From Microbacterium sp. Yaish 1 (GTDB taxonomy: Bacteria; Actinomycetota; Actinomycetes; Actinomycetales; Microbacteriaceae), in contig NZ_NPMR01000002.1 of NCBI RefSeq assembly GCF_002245215.1, forward strand, positions 434,001-498,000: a stretch of 64,000 bases of DNA. The letters run 5' to 3'. This document shows, in pieces, positions 8,585 to 17,837 of this stretch. A model generated the notes under the pieces. It had not been told where the DNA came from and did not search any database. It was given only the letters and a program-made list of their open reading frames with translations. The translations under genes and the position numbers were made by a program. How positions within the stretch are numbered: position 1 is the first letter of the stretch; each line of letters opens with the position of its first letter.

Positions 8585-9304
8585 TCACACGGTGACGAGC
8601 GTGCCGATGCGCTCGCCCAGCAGGGCGCGGGTGACGTTGCCGGCCGGCTCCATGCCGAACACGCGCATGTCGATGCGGTTGTCCATGCAGAGGCTGAAAG
8701 CAGTCGAATCCACGACCTTGAGCCCGCGCTGCAGCGCCTCGCCGTATGTGATGCTCTCGATCTTCTGCGCCGTCGGGTCCTTCTTCGGGTCGGCGGTGTA
8801 GACCGCGTCGACGCCGTTCTTGGCGACGAGCACCTCGTCGGCCTTGATCTCGAGCGCACGCTGGGCGGCGACGGTGTCGGTCGAGAAATAGGGCAGGCCG
8901 GCGCCGGCTCCGAAGATCACGACGCGCCCCTTCTCCATGTGGCGCTCCGCACGACGCGGGATGTACGGCTCGGCGACCTGCGTCATCGAGATGGCCGACT
9001 GCACACGCGTCGCAGCCCCCGCCTGCTCGAGGAAGTCCTGCAGCGCGAGGGCGTTCATCACGGTTCCGAGCATGCCCATGTAGTCGGCACGGCCGCGGTC
9101 CATGCCGCGCTGGCTCAGCTCGGCTCCGCGGAAGAAGTTCCCGCCGCCGACGACGATGGCGACCTCGACCCGGTCGACCGCCTCCGCGATCTCGCGGGCG
9201 ATCTGACCGACGACGTCGGGGTTGACGCCCAGCTGGCCGCCCCCGAACGCCTCGCCCGAAAGCTTCAGCAGGACGCGACGGCGCCCGGTCTTCTCATCGT
9301 TCAT
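8585..9304 (-). CDS. pyrH: UMP kinase
   Basis: 239 aa. It phosphorylates UMP to UDP in pyrimidine synthesis and belongs to the amino-acid-kinase fold. Visible motifs are KLSGEAFGG at the N-terminus, [28 protein letters not shown] and the nucleotide-binding [14 protein letters not shown]. The start is the ATG at 9304 with GAGGGA 4 nt upstream. A terminator separates it from tsf, so part of its transcription probably starts in the 87-bp gap. Confidence 0.96.
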   Translation of the reverse strand: MNDEKTGRRRVLLKLSGEAFGGGQLGVNPDVVGQIAREIAEAVDRVEVAIVVGGGNFFRGAELSQRGMDRGRADYMGMLGTVMNALALQDFLEQAGAATRVQSAISMTQVAEPYIPRRAERHMEKGRVVIFGAGAGLPYFSTDTVAAQRALEIKADEVLVAKNGVDAVYTADPKKDPTAQKIESITYGEALQRGLKVVDSTAFSLCMDNRIDMRVFGMEPAGNVTRALLGERIGTLVTV

Positions 9305-9354
9305 CGTGTCCCTCTCGTCGCTGTGTTGCAGAGTATCGCCCGGATGGGCATGGA

Positions 9355-9384
9355 AAAGGCCCGCATCCGAGGATGCGGGCCTTT
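9355..9384 (-). terminator. Intrinsic terminator downstream of tsf
   Basis: A perfect 14-bp stem (9355-9368 with 9371-9384) with a very short loop. On the minus strand it ends in GGGCCTTTT, a short U-tract, 7 bp after the tsf stop. Confidence 0.85.
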
Positions 9385-9391
9385 CGGGCAA

Positions 9392-10219
9392 TTACGCGCC
9401 GACCTTGAACCGAGCGAAGTCGGTGATGGTGATGCCGGCGTCCTTCGCGACCTGCGCGACGGACAGCTTGTTGTCCTTCGCGTAGTCCTGGTCGAGGAGG
9501 GCGACCTGCTTGAAGAACGCGCCCACGCGGCCCTCGACGATCTTCGGGAGAGCCGCCTCGGGCTTGCCCTCGTTGCGGGAGATCTCGGTGACGATCTCGC
9601 GCTCCTTCTCGACGTCGGCCTCGGGAACGTCCTCGCGCGACAGGTAGCTCGGGTTCGCGAACGAGATGTGCTGCGCGATCGAGCGAGCCGTCTCGGCGTC
9701 CGAACCGGAGTACGCCACGACGACGCCGATCTGCGGGGGCAGGTCCTTGCTCGTCTTGTGCAGGTAGATCTCGAAGGCGTCGCCGGTCAGCGTGCGCACG
9801 CGGCGGAGCTCGACCTTCTCGCCGATGATGGCGGCCTCATCGTTGATGAGCTGCTCGATCGTCTGACCCGATGCGTCGGCGGCGAGGGCAGCCTCGACCG
9901 AGTCGGCGGACGCGGCGGCAGCGGCGTCGGCGACCTTGTCGGCCAGCGCGATGAACCGGTCGTTCTTCGCGACGAAGTCGGTCTCGCAGGCCAGCTCGAC
10001 GAGGGTGACCTTGCCGTCCTGCTCGCGAGCGACGACGAGGCCCTCGCTCGTGGAGCGGTCGGCACGCTTCGCGTTGCCCTTCGCGCCCTTGAGGCGGAGG
10101 ATCTCGACGGCCTTCTCGACGTCGCCGTCGGCCTCTTCGAGGGCCTTCTTGGTGTCGACCATTCCGGTGCCGAGCTGCTCGCGAAGAGCCTTGATGTCGG
10201 CGATGGTGAAGTTTGCCAT
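9392..10219 (-). CDS. tsf: Elongation factor Ts
   Basis: 275 aa. It recycles EF-Tu-GDP. The UBA-like N-terminus (TIADIKALREQLGTGMVDTKKALEEADGD, here split: TIADIKALREQLGTG, then MVDTKKALEEADGD) and the LACETDFVAKND motif are diagnostic. It is full length and follows rpsB after 105 bp, with a 14-bp hairpin in the gap, so the two genes are probably cotranscribed with modulation between them. Confidence 0.97.
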   Translation of the reverse strand: MANFTIADIKALREQLGTGMVDTKKALEEADGDVEKAVEILRLKGAKGNAKRADRSTSEGLVVAREQDGKVTLVELACETDFVAKNDRFIALADKVADAAAAASADSVEAALAADASGQTIEQLINDEAAIIGEKVELRRVRTLTGDAFEIYLHKTSKDLPPQIGVVVAYSGSDAETARSIAQHISFANPSYLSREDVPEADVEKEREIVTEISRNEGKPEAALPKIVEGRVGAFFKQVALLDQDYAKDNKLSVAQVAKDAGITITDFARFKVGA

Positions 10220-10260
10220 GAGTGGCGGCTCCTTCTGTATGTGGGAAATCTCGTGGATGC

Positions 10261-10300
10261 CGATCGGCGCGGCCGGGCTCAGCCGCGGCCGCGCCGATCG
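10261..10300. other. 14-bp perfect inverted repeat between rpsB and tsf
   Basis: CGATCGGCGCGGCC (10261-10274) pairs perfectly with 10287-10300 around a 12-nt loop. There is no U-tract on either strand. It is more likely an attenuator, RNA-processing or mRNA-stabilising element in the rpsB-tsf transcript than a full terminator. Confidence 0.6.
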
Positions 10301-10324
10301 TAGCGGGTCAGGAAGACGCGCTGA

Positions 10325-11206
10325 TTACTTCTCGGTGGCCTCGGCGGCGACGGTCTCGGCCTGCGCTTCGGCGCCGGCCTCGTCGGCGGGCGTCTCGGTC
10401 GCGGCGACCTCGGCGGCAGCGCCCTCGACCACAGCGGTCTCAGCAGGAGCGCTCTCGAGCAGCTCGCGCTCCCAGTCGGCGAGGGGCTCGGCCTCGGCCG
10501 ACTCGTCGGACGGCTGGTGACGCTGGATGAGTCCCTCGGCCGCAGCGTCGGCGATGATGCGCGTGAGCAGGCTCACCGAGCGGATCGCGTCGTCGTTGCC
10601 GGGGATCGGGTACTGGAACTCGTCGGGGTCGGCGTTCGTGTCGAGGATGCCGATCACGGGGATGCCGAGCTTCTTGGCCTCGTCGATGGCGAGGTGCTCG
10701 CGCTTGGCATCGACGACCCAGATGGCCGACGGGGTCTTCTGCAGGTTGCGGATACCGCCGAGCGACTTGTGGAGCTTGTCGAGCTCGCGCTTCTTGAGCA
10801 GCAGTTCCTTCTTGGTGAAGCCGCTGGCAGCCGGGTTCTCGAAGTCGAGCTCCTCGAGCTCCTTCATGCGGGCGAGGCGCTTCGAGACGGTCTGGAAGTT
10901 GGTCAGCAGACCACCGAGCCAGCGCTGGTTGACGTAGGGCTGGCCCACGCGGGTCGCCTGCTCGGCGATGACTTCCTGCGCCTGCTTCTTGGTGCCGACG
11001 AAGAGGATGGTGCCACCGTGGGCGACCGTCTCCTTGACGTACTCGTAGGCGCGGTCGATGTACGACAGCGACTGCTGCAGGTCGATGATGTGGATGCCCG
11101 AGCGCTCGGTCAGGATGAAGCGCTTGACTTTCGGGTTCCAGCGGCGGGTCTGGTGCCCGAAGTGGACGCCGCTGTCGAGCAGCTGGCGAATGGTGACGAC
11201 GGCCAT
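10325..11206 (-). CDS. rpsB: 30S ribosomal protein S2
   Basis: 293 aa. The family start [19 protein letters not shown] is preceded by AAGGAGAAC. RRWNPKMKRF-type and FVGTKKQAQ motifs and WLGGLLTNF are present. The C-terminal extension of about 50 residues is Ala/Glu-rich and acidic, typical for actinobacterial S2. It heads the rpsB-tsf unit. Confidence 0.97.
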   Translation of the reverse strand: MAVVTIRQLLDSGVHFGHQTRRWNPKVKRFILTERSGIHIIDLQQSLSYIDRAYEYVKETVAHGGTILFVGTKKQAQEVIAEQATRVGQPYVNQRWLGGLLTNFQTVSKRLARMKELEELDFENPAASGFTKKELLLKKRELDKLHKSLGGIRNLQKTPSAIWVVDAKREHLAIDEAKKLGIPVIGILDTNADPDEFQYPIPGNDDAIRSVSLLTRIIADAAAEGLIQRHQPSDESAEAEPLADWERELLESAPAETAVVEGAAAEVAATETPADEAGAEAQAETVAAEATEK

Positions 11207-11482
11207 GGCCGTTCTCCTTCTGTTTCGGTTGATTCCCCGGGCCGACGGCCCGGTACTCCTGGCGCCCGACACACTTCCGCTCGCCGCCGAAACGGGAGAC
11301 CTGGGGAAGATGCGCCACGATCGGAAACCGATCGCTCAGGGCACGCGTAGTCACCTCGACGAGCGAGGTGCGGTGATCAGTGTAGCAGTCAGCCGCTCCT
11401 CCCCGAGGCTCGTGGCGGCCGGCTTCTCCACGTGTCGGCTCTGCGGCCTCCGCATGCGCGGCGCAGGTTCGAGACTCGGCAC
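11207..11482. promoter_or_regulatory. rpsB promoter and leader; divergent to the M23 gene
   Basis: A 276-bp gap between divergent genes. On the minus strand an extended -10 (TGC followed by TACACT, hexamer at 11379-11384) would give a leader of about 165 nt for rpsB. Within the leader there are a CACCTCG/CGAGGTG hairpin (about 11352-11370) and a CCGGGCC-GAC-GGCCCGG hairpin (11237-11253). Such hairpins could be the target of S2 autoregulation. No clear -35 was found. Confidence 0.5.
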
Positions 11483-12001
11483 ATGATCCACCGTACGGTC
11501 GGACGCCTCGCCGCAGCCCTCGTCGTGATGAGCCCGCTCCTCCTCGGCGGTCCCGGGCCCGGCCCGGGTGCCGATGCGGATGCCGTTCCCGCGCCCCCAT
11601 CGGGGTGGACGATGCCGCTGCGGCAGGCCACGGTGGTCCGGGGATTCGAAGCCCCCGCGCACGAGTACGCCCCCGGTCACCGCGGGGTCGACCTGTCAGC
11701 CCCGGACGCCGAGGTCCTCGCCCCGGCCGGCGGGACGATCGCCTTCGCCGGCCCGGTGGCGGGCCGGCCCGTCGTGACGATCGATCACGATGACGGGCTG
11801 GTGACCAGTCTCGAGCCGGTCGAGACGACGCTGGCACCGGGAACGGTGGTGGCCCGCGGAGAGCCGGTGGGCACCGTGACCACCGGCGGTCATGTCGGCG
11901 ACGGCGGCATCCATTTCGGTGTCCGCCGCCACGGGGAGTACATCAACCCGCTCACCATGGTCGCGGGCCTTGCTCGTCCCGTCCTCTTGCCGTGCTGCTG
12001 A
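11483..12001 (+). CDS. Secreted M23-family peptidase-like protein (LytM domain)
   Basis: 172 aa with a signal peptide (about 1-30) and a C-terminal LytM/M23 domain. Zinc-ligand motifs are HRGVD (His66, Asp70) and the His in GGIHFGVRR (His144). The first His of the usual HxH is replaced by Gly142, a change also seen in many actinobacterial M23 relatives, which makes a regulatory or binding role possible instead of full endopeptidase activity. It probably acts in the cell wall. The start MIHRTVGRL is chosen because it begins a clean signal peptide. It is convergent with the DUF3060 gene, 3 bp apart. Confidence 0.8.
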   Translation: MIHRTVGRLAAALVVMSPLLLGGPGPGPGADADAVPAPPSGWTMPLRQATVVRGFEAPAHEYAPGHRGVDLSAPDAEVLAPAGGTIAFAGPVAGRPVVTIDHDDGLVTSLEPVETTLAPGTVVARGEPVGTVTTGGHVGDGGIHFGVRRHGEYINPLTMVAGLARPVLLPCC

Positions 12002-12004
12002 GCG

Positions 12005-12583
12005 TCAGCCGGTCCCGATCGCGTTGCGGTCGCCGCTCTGCGTGACCGCCCCGAGGCGGTCTGCAGAGACGCGGTTGTCATTGCCCGACACCGACACGGT
12101 GCCGATCTCGTCGGCCTCCACGGCGTTCCGGTCCCCCGCGACGGCGAGAGCGCCGACGACGACGGCGTCGACGTCGGCGGACTGCCCCGTGACCTCGAGC
12201 GAGTCGACGGAGCCGAGGTCGATCTCGAGGCCATCGCCGCTCGCGACCACACGGCCGATACGCGCTCGTTCCAGGTCGACGTCGAGCGAGGCACCTTCGA
12301 TCCGGACGAGATCGCATTCGCCGGCGAAGGAGACGTCGAGGTCGTTTCCGCGGATCGCGACGACGCCGTCGACACAGACGGCCTCACCTGTACCGGGTGA
12401 AGCGGGCGATGTCGCGTCCGGCGACGCGTCCGACGTCGTCGCGGACGGAGCGGAGGCAGCAGGCGACGTCCGGGGCGCGGTGGGGCGGACGATTCGGTCA
12501 GGCTGGTCCGAGGATGCCGGTGTGCACGATGCCAGCATCGCGACGAGCGCGATCGCACCCACGACGGCGGCGGACGTTCTCAT
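12005..12583 (-). CDS. DUF3060 lipoprotein
   Basis: 192 aa. A lipobox (MLASC, Cys about 19) follows a hydrophobic segment, so the protein is probably lipid-anchored outside the membrane. A Ser/Pro/Ala-rich spacer leads to a repeat-containing beta-rich domain in which short units such as VRIEGASLDVDLERARIG and VEADEIGTVSVSGNDN recur, consistent with the right-handed beta-helix-like DUF3060. The start has GAGGAGA 5 nt upstream. Function unknown. Confidence 0.8.
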   Translation of the reverse strand: MRTSAAVVGAIALVAMLASCTPASSDQPDRIVRPTAPRTSPAASAPSATTSDASPDATSPASPGTGEAVCVDGVVAIRGNDLDVSFAGECDLVRIEGASLDVDLERARIGRVVASGDGLEIDLGSVDSLEVTGQSADVDAVVVGALAVAGDRNAVEADEIGTVSVSGNDNRVSADRLGAVTQSGDRNAIGTG

Positions 12584-12645
12584 ACGCGTCTCCTCACGGT
12601 GTCCCCGGCACACTCCACGCTACGACGGGCCGGCGCAGCGCACCA

Positions 12646-13557
12646 TCAGGCCCGTGGATGAGCCTGGCGGTAGGCGGCGGCGAGCCGCTCCCCCGACACG
12701 TGCGTGTAGATCTGCGTCGTGCCGAGGCTCGCATGCCCGAGGATCTCCTGGACGGCACGCAGGTCGGCGCCGCCATCCAGCAGATGCGTCGCGGCGGAAT
12801 GTCGCAGGGTGTGCGGCCCCACGGCATCCACCCCGAGTGCGGGGCCGAGCTTCTCTGACACCGTCGCGTACACGCCGCGCGGGGTCAGCCGGCCGCCGCG
12901 TGAGCCGAGGAACACCGCGCGCGCTGCGCTCGCGTGGCCTGCGGCGCGTGCCGCGAGCGCCGGGCGCCCGCGTACCAGGTAGGCCTGAACGGCATCGAAC
13001 GCCGGACCGCCCACCGGAACGACCCGGTCTTTGTCGCCCTTGCCGGTGACGCGCACCGTGCGGCGATGGCTGTCGACGTTGTCCAGGTCGAGCCCGCACA
13101 GTTCGGACACGCGGATGCCCGTCGCGTACAGCAGCTCGAGGATCGCGTGGTCGCGGAGGAGGACCGGGTCTCCGTCTGCCGCCCGCGCCCGCAGATCATC
13201 CAGGACCGTCGCCATCGTCTGGGCGGTCGCGACCTTGGGCAGGGTTCGCGCCCGCTTCGGCGACGCGAGGCGCAGCGCAGGATCGCTGGCAATCAAGCCG
13301 CGCTCGGTCGCCCACGCGAAGAAGCCGCGCGCGGTCGCGGTGCGGCGGGCCAGCGTCGATCGCGCATCGCCCCGTTCACTCGCGCGCCAGACCCAGTCAC
13401 GCAGCACTTCGATGTCCACTTCCGCGAGCTCGATGTCGCCGGACGCGGCAACCAGATCGACGAGGTCGTTGCGGTAGGCCCGAACGGTGTTCTCCGAGAG
13501 CCTGCGGACGCGCAGCAGATGCTTCGCATACGCCTCCGCCGCCTCCGAGATGAGCAT
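12646..13557 (-). CDS. xerC: Tyrosine recombinase XerC
   Basis: 303 aa. It resolves chromosome dimers at dif together with XerD. An N-terminal SAM-like core-binding domain (to about residue 95) is followed by the catalytic domain with the complete set: Arg149 in TGIRVSEL, Lys173 in TGKGDKDR, His249 and Arg252 in PHTLRHSAATHL, His275 in LGHASLGT and the nucleophile Tyr284 in TQIYTHV. The start MLISEAAEAY matches family length. It sits next to dprA as in many actinobacteria, so it is housekeeping and not an integrase of a mobile element. Confidence 0.93.
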   Translation of the reverse strand: MLISEAAEAYAKHLLRVRRLSENTVRAYRNDLVDLVAASGDIELAEVDIEVLRDWVWRASERGDARSTLARRTATARGFFAWATERGLIASDPALRLASPKRARTLPKVATAQTMATVLDDLRARAADGDPVLLRDHAILELLYATGIRVSELCGLDLDNVDSHRRTVRVTGKGDKDRVVPVGGPAFDAVQAYLVRGRPALAARAAGHASAARAVFLGSRGGRLTPRGVYATVSEKLGPALGVDAVGPHTLRHSAATHLLDGGADLRAVQEILGHASLGTTQIYTHVSGERLAAAYRQAHPRA

Positions 13558-13615
13558 GCAGCCAGCATGACCGATCCGTGGTCGCTGCCGGGCCAGGCTC
13601 GCGGAGCGCCAGCCG

Positions 13616-14797
13616 TCAGCTCGCCGTTCGACGCCACCCGCGCTCGTCGGACACGACGCGGCCATCGAGCTCCAGGAGCCCCAGCCAGCCGCTCACGTCC
13701 TCGCCGGCCACACCGGAGCGCCGAGCGATCTCCGCCACATCCCGCGGCGCTCGGGTGCTCAGCGCGTCGAGCACCCTGGTCGCATCGTCCGTCCGACCGT
13801 CACCGTCGAGAGCCGCGGCATGGCCAGGCTCCACCGACCATCCGAGCAGCTCCCGCACGTCGTCCGCGCTCGTGATGCACCGCCCGTCGTACTCGCGGAG
13901 GATCCGATGGCATCCCGCCGACGCCGCAGACGTGACCGGCCCCGGCACTGCGCCGAGTGCCCGCCCGAGCGCCGCCGCGTGACCCGCGGTGTTCAACGAA
14001 CCCGACCGCCACCCCGCCTCGACTACCACGGTGGCATCGGAGAGCGCGGCGATGAGCCGATTGCGCTGCAGGAAACGCCACTTCGTCGGCGCCGTGCCGC
14101 AGGGAACCTCACTCACCACCACGCCGCGACGCGACACGTCCGTCAGCAGGCCGGCGTGCCCCGACGGGTACGCCTTGTCGACGCCGCCGGCCAGCACGGC
14201 GATCGTGACGCCGTCGACGGCGAGGCACGCCCGGTGCGCCGCCGCGTCGATGCCGACCGCAGCACCCGAGACGATCGTCGCGCCACCGACGCCCAGGTCC
14301 CCCGCGATCTCCCCCGCGACCTGCACCCCGTACGGCGTCGCGGCACGGGCGCCCACGAGCGCGACAGCCGTCACCGGCGCTGCGAGCACATCCGTCTGCC
14401 CGCGTGCCCACAGCGCGACCGGAGCATGGATGCCGAGCTCGTCGACGCGCACCGGCCACGCTGCATCCCCCGGGATGACGAGTCTGACGCCCACCCGCCG
14501 AGCCCGCTCGATCGGATAGCGGTGGTCGTCCTGTCGCGGACGCCACCGGGCACAGGCGCGGCGCCAGTCCCGTACGTCGAGGTCGAGCTCCGCCGGGGGT
14601 GTGTCGTCTCGCAGGGCGCACTGGAGAGCGCGGGACGGTCCCAGCCGCTGGATCGCGAGGCCGGCGATACCGTCGCCGGGCTCGGCCAGCACCGACCATC
14701 GTGCGCGTGCCCAACGCTCGCGACCGCTTTCGGGAGCCGCGAGGTCGCCCGCGGGCACGAGCCCCGCCAACGCTCTGCGCACCTCGTCGTCGCTCAC
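13616..14797 (-). CDS. dprA: DNA-processing protein DprA (Smf)
   Basis: 393 aa. It protects incoming single-stranded DNA and loads RecA during transformation. The Rossmann-like core has VALVGARAATPYG, IVSGAAVGIDAAAHR, VLAGGVDKAYPSGHAGL and the conserved VVEAGWRSGSLNTA. The C-terminal segment after residue 330 is a winged-helix DprA-C-like domain. The ATG overlaps the end of comM as ATGA, so it is translationally coupled. Confidence 0.94.
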   Translation of the reverse strand: MSDDEVRRALAGLVPAGDLAAPESGRERWARARWSVLAEPGDGIAGLAIQRLGPSRALQCALRDDTPPAELDLDVRDWRRACARWRPRQDDHRYPIERARRVGVRLVIPGDAAWPVRVDELGIHAPVALWARGQTDVLAAPVTAVALVGARAATPYGVQVAGEIAGDLGVGGATIVSGAAVGIDAAAHRACLAVDGVTIAVLAGGVDKAYPSGHAGLLTDVSRRGVVVSEVPCGTAPTKWRFLQRNRLIAALSDATVVVEAGWRSGSLNTAGHAAALGRALGAVPGPVTSAASAGCHRILREYDGRCITSADDVRELLGWSVEPGHAAALDGDGRTDDATRVLDALSTRAPRDVAEIARRSGVAGEDVSGWLGLLELDGRVVSDERGWRRTAS

Positions 14798-16338
14798 TGC
14801 TGCAGCCCCTTCTTGAGGAACAGCGCGCGCCCGACGTCACTCGCGGTCAGGCGCTCGCGACCGGCGAGGTCGGCGACCGACCATGCCACCCGCAACACCC
14901 GGTCGTAGCCGCGTAGGGTGAGCGAGCCGCGCTGGAGCGCCGTGTCGAGCGGAGCGCGGACGCGCGGCTCGGGAGCGAGCGGTCCATCGCGCAGCCAGGC
15001 TCCGGAGACAGCGGCGTTCGTCCGCCAGGGCGTCGCCGCCAGCCGCGCGGCAGCCCGCGCTCGCGCGGCCGCGACCTGCTCCCGCGCGTTCGCAGTGGTC
15101 ATCTGCGCAGGACCGCGCGACGCCAGGTCGGCGAGCGACACCCGCGAAAGCGAGAGCTCGATGTCGATGCGGTCCAGCAAGGGGCCGGAGAGCCGGCCGA
15201 GATAGCGACGGATCGCGAGAGATGGACAGGAGCATGTGCCGCCACGGACTCCGTACTGTCCGCACGGGCAGGGGTTCGTCGCCAGCACCAGCTGGAACCT
15301 CGCCGGCAGCGTCGCTCGGAACCCCGCCCGGTGTATGTCGATCGACCCCGCCTCGAGCGGCTGACGCAGAGAATCCAACGCGTGGGCGCTGTACTCACCA
15401 GCCTCGTCGAGGAACAGCACGCCCCCGCTCGCGCGAGCGATCGCCCCCGGGCGCAACGACCTGCTGCCGCCGCCGACCAGCGCCGCGACGCTCACGCTGT
15501 GATGCGGCGCCTCGAACGGAGGAACCCTGCTCAGGCTGTCGACGACCGTGCCGGACAGCGAGCGTATGGATGCCACCTGAAGCGCGGTCTCGTCGTCGAG
15601 CGCGGGCAGGATCCCCGGCAGGCGTCGTGCGAGCATGGTCTTGCCCGCGCCGGGCGGACCGCTCATGAGCAGATGATGGCCGCCGGCGGCCGCCACGACG
15701 AGCGCGTCGATCGCCTCCTCCTGTCCGCGGATGTCCGAGAGATCGTCGACAGGCAGCCCGTCCCCGCTCTCCCCGCCCGCGGCCGGTCCCGGCACCTCGG
15801 GCACCGCTTCGTCGTCACCATCGATGTCGAGCCCGTGCCAGCGCGCGACGCCTGCGAGGGTGCGGCATCCGACGACCCGGATGCCGTCGACGAGAGCGGC
15901 TTCGGCTCGGCAGGCCTCGGGAACGATGACCGTCCGCCGTCCTGCCCGCGCCGCGGCGATCACCGCGGGGAGCACTCCGGGAACCGGCCGGAGGCGTCCG
16001 TCGAGGCCCAGCTCACCGATGTGGACCGTGTCGGCAAGCGACACCGGATCCATCGGCAGCTCTGTCGCGAGCGCGGCCGCAGCGATGGCGACATCGAAAC
16101 CCGATCCCTGCTTCGGGAGGCTGGCCGGGGAGAGATTGACCGTCACACGACGTCGCGACAGCGGCAGCCCGCTGTTCTGGCAGGCGTTGTGCACGCGCTG
16201 CTGCGCCTCGGCGAGGGCCCGGTCCGCGAGACCGACGATGCGGAACGCGGGCGTCTGGTTCGACAGGTCGGCCTCGACCTCGACGAGATCGCCGGCCAGC
16301 CCCGTGAGCGAGACCGCCCAGGTGCGGCCGAGGCTCAT
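14794..16338 (-). CDS. comM: YifB/ComM family Mg-chelatase-like AAA ATPase
   Basis: 514 aa. ComM is a hexameric helicase that promotes branch migration during integration of transforming DNA. Domains in order: N-terminal ChlI/Lon-protease-like domain (about 1-190, with NLSPASLPKQGSGFD), AAA+ domain with Walker A GPPGAGKTM and Walker B VLFLDEAGE, a Cys cluster (PCPCGQYG, GTCSC) typical of the family, and a C-terminal Mg-chelatase domain. It is coupled by ATGA overlaps to yraN upstream and dprA downstream. Confidence 0.93.
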   Translation of the reverse strand: MSLGRTWAVSLTGLAGDLVEVEADLSNQTPAFRIVGLADRALAEAQQRVHNACQNSGLPLSRRRVTVNLSPASLPKQGSGFDVAIAAAALATELPMDPVSLADTVHIGELGLDGRLRPVPGVLPAVIAAARAGRRTVIVPEACRAEAALVDGIRVVGCRTLAGVARWHGLDIDGDDEAVPEVPGPAAGGESGDGLPVDDLSDIRGQEEAIDALVVAAAGGHHLLMSGPPGAGKTMLARRLPGILPALDDETALQVASIRSLSGTVVDSLSRVPPFEAPHHSVSVAALVGGGSRSLRPGAIARASGGVLFLDEAGEYSAHALDSLRQPLEAGSIDIHRAGFRATLPARFQLVLATNPCPCGQYGVRGGTCSCPSLAIRRYLGRLSGPLLDRIDIELSLSRVSLADLASRGPAQMTTANAREQVAAARARAAARLAATPWRTNAAVSGAWLRDGPLAPEPRVRAPLDTALQRGSLTLRGYDRVLRVAWSVADLAGRERLTASDVGRALFLKKGLQQ

Positions 16339-16697
16339 CGGAGATCCTCGACGTGCTCGAGCACCGCCGCCTCGACGTCGTCGCCGGTGATGCCGATGAC
16401 GTCGAGACGAATACGGCGTCCGCGCACCTCCCCCGGATGTGCGGCGATCCACGCGCACGCGAGGCGCCACAGCCGGTCCTTCTTGCGCTCGTCGACCGCC
16501 TCGAACGGGTGCCCGTACGCCGCGGTCCGCCGGGTCTTGACCTCGACGATGACGAGCTCGTCGCGCGACACCGCGACGATGTCGATCTCCCCCTGGCGGT
16601 CACGCCAGTTGCGGTCGAGTATCTCGTAGCCGAGGCGGGTCAGGTGCCGCGCGGCCCGCTCTTCACCGGCGCGGCCCCGGTCGTCTTTCGCTGCCAT
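16335..16697 (-). CDS. yraN: YraN-family (UPF0102) putative endonuclease
   Basis: 120 aa. A PD-(D/E)xK-like fold: GEERAARHLTRLGYEILDRNW, then GEIDIVAVSRDELVIVEVKTR holding the predicted catalytic Asp and the E-x-K. It is a small Holliday-junction-resolvase-related protein, commonly placed before comM and dprA. Biochemical function is uncertain. The stop overlaps the comM start. Confidence 0.9.
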   Translation of the reverse strand: MAAKDDRGRAGEERAARHLTRLGYEILDRNWRDRQGEIDIVAVSRDELVIVEVKTRRTAAYGHPFEAVDERKKDRLWRLACAWIAAHPGEVRGRRIRLDVIGITGDDVEAAVLEHVEDLR

Positions 16698-16787
16698 ACG
16701 AGCACTCTCGCGCGGCGGCGGACGACCCGGGTGCCACGGCCGTGAGCCCGTGCAGAACCGGCAAGGAGACGGCCCTGGGGAGGAAGC

Positions 16788-17111
16788 TCAGCTGTCGAGC
16801 GAAAGCTCGTCGGGCAGCTCGAAGTCGCGACGCTGGAGCTCTTCGACGTTGACGTCTTTGAAGGTCAGCACCCGCACGGACTTCACGAAACGATCGGCGC
16901 GGTAGATGTCCCAGACCCATACGTCGGTCATCGTCAGCTCGAAGTAGAAGTCGTGCTCGGTGTCGCGCCGGACGACGTTGACGTCGTTCGCGAGGTAGAA
17001 GCGACGCTCGGTCTCGATCACATACTGGAACTGCGACACGACGTCGCGGTACTCCTTGTAGAGCGCCAGCTCCAGCTCGCGGTCATAGTCTTCGAAGACT
17101 TCGTCATCCAT
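16788..17111 (-). CDS. DUF2469 protein
   Basis: A 107-aa acidic cytoplasmic protein. MDDEVFEDYDRELELALYKE and FYFELTMTDVWVWDIYR are hallmarks of DUF2469, which is nearly universal in Actinobacteria and usually sits between rnhB and yraN, as here. Function unknown. Confidence 0.92.
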   Translation of the reverse strand: MDDEVFEDYDRELELALYKEYRDVVSQFQYVIETERRFYLANDVNVVRRDTEHDFYFELTMTDVWVWDIYRADRFVKSVRVLTFKDVNVEELQRRDFELPDELSLDS

Positions 17112-17177
17112 GGTGCTTCCATCCTAGGCGGCGGCAGCAGGACGTCATCCTCCCCGGCGGCCGCCCCGGCAGCGACG

Positions 17178-17837
17178 TCAGAACAGCGTCGGCGCGTCGG
17201 CGATCGCCCACGACGCCCGGTGATGACGCGACAGCCCGTGCTCGCGGATCGCGGCACGGTGGAGCGCGCTGGCGTACCCCTTGTTCCGCGCCCACTCGTA
17301 CATCGGCGTCTCATCGTGCAGTTCGGTCATGTGGGTATCGCGCGACACCTTCGCGATGACCGACGCCGCCGCGGCGCTCGCGCAGTCGCGGTCGGCCTTG
17401 ATGATCGTGCGGACCGTCAGGCCCGGTCCGGCCATCGGGCTCACGTAGTCGTGATTGCCGTCCAGGATCACGACGGTCTCCGCCGCGAAGGGGTCGACGC
17501 CGCCCAGACCCTGGATCGCGCGGACCGCAGCCAGGCCGAGTGCCCGCATGATGCCCATCTCATCGATCTCGCCCGGCGTGGCCGATCCCACCGCCGAGGC
17601 CACGACCCAGTCCGCTGCTCGCAGCGCCAGCTCGGGCCGGCGCAGCTCGGTCACGAGCTTCGAATCGCGAAGCCCCTCGGGGATCCGGCGGCGCGCGCAG
17701 CGCGCGTCGAGCACGGCGGCGCCGACCGAGACCGGGCCCGCCAACGCGCCGCGCCCGACCTCGTCGAGCGCGATGACGAACTCGTACTCGCGCAGCAGCC
17801 GCCGTTCGACGGTCAGCCGGGGCGCGACGACGGTCAT
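17178..17837 (-). CDS. rnhB: Ribonuclease HII
   Basis: 219 aa. It removes ribonucleotides and RNA primers from RNA-DNA hybrids. Catalytic acidic residues are visible in IALDEVGRGALAGPV (Asp-Glu), ILDGNHDY and KADRDCASAAAASVIAKVSRD. The start ATG 17837 overlaps the lepB stop (ATGA); a longer in-frame extension lies inside lepB and is rejected. Confidence 0.95.
   Translation of the reverse strand: MTVVAPRLTVERRLLREYEFVIALDEVGRGALAGPVSVGAAVLDARCARRRIPEGLRDSKLVTELRRPELALRAADWVVASAVGSATPGEIDEMGIMRALGLAAVRAIQGLGGVDPFAAETVVILDGNHDYVSPMAGPGLTVRTIIKADRDCASAAAASVIAKVSRDTHMTELHDETPMYEWARNKGYASALHRAAIREHGLSRHHRASWAIADAPTLF

Noticed and set aside
12646..13557. Tyrosine recombinase as sign of an integrative element
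   Set aside because: It matches XerC in length, catalytic set and neighbourhood (dprA, comM); no att repeats or phage genes nearby.
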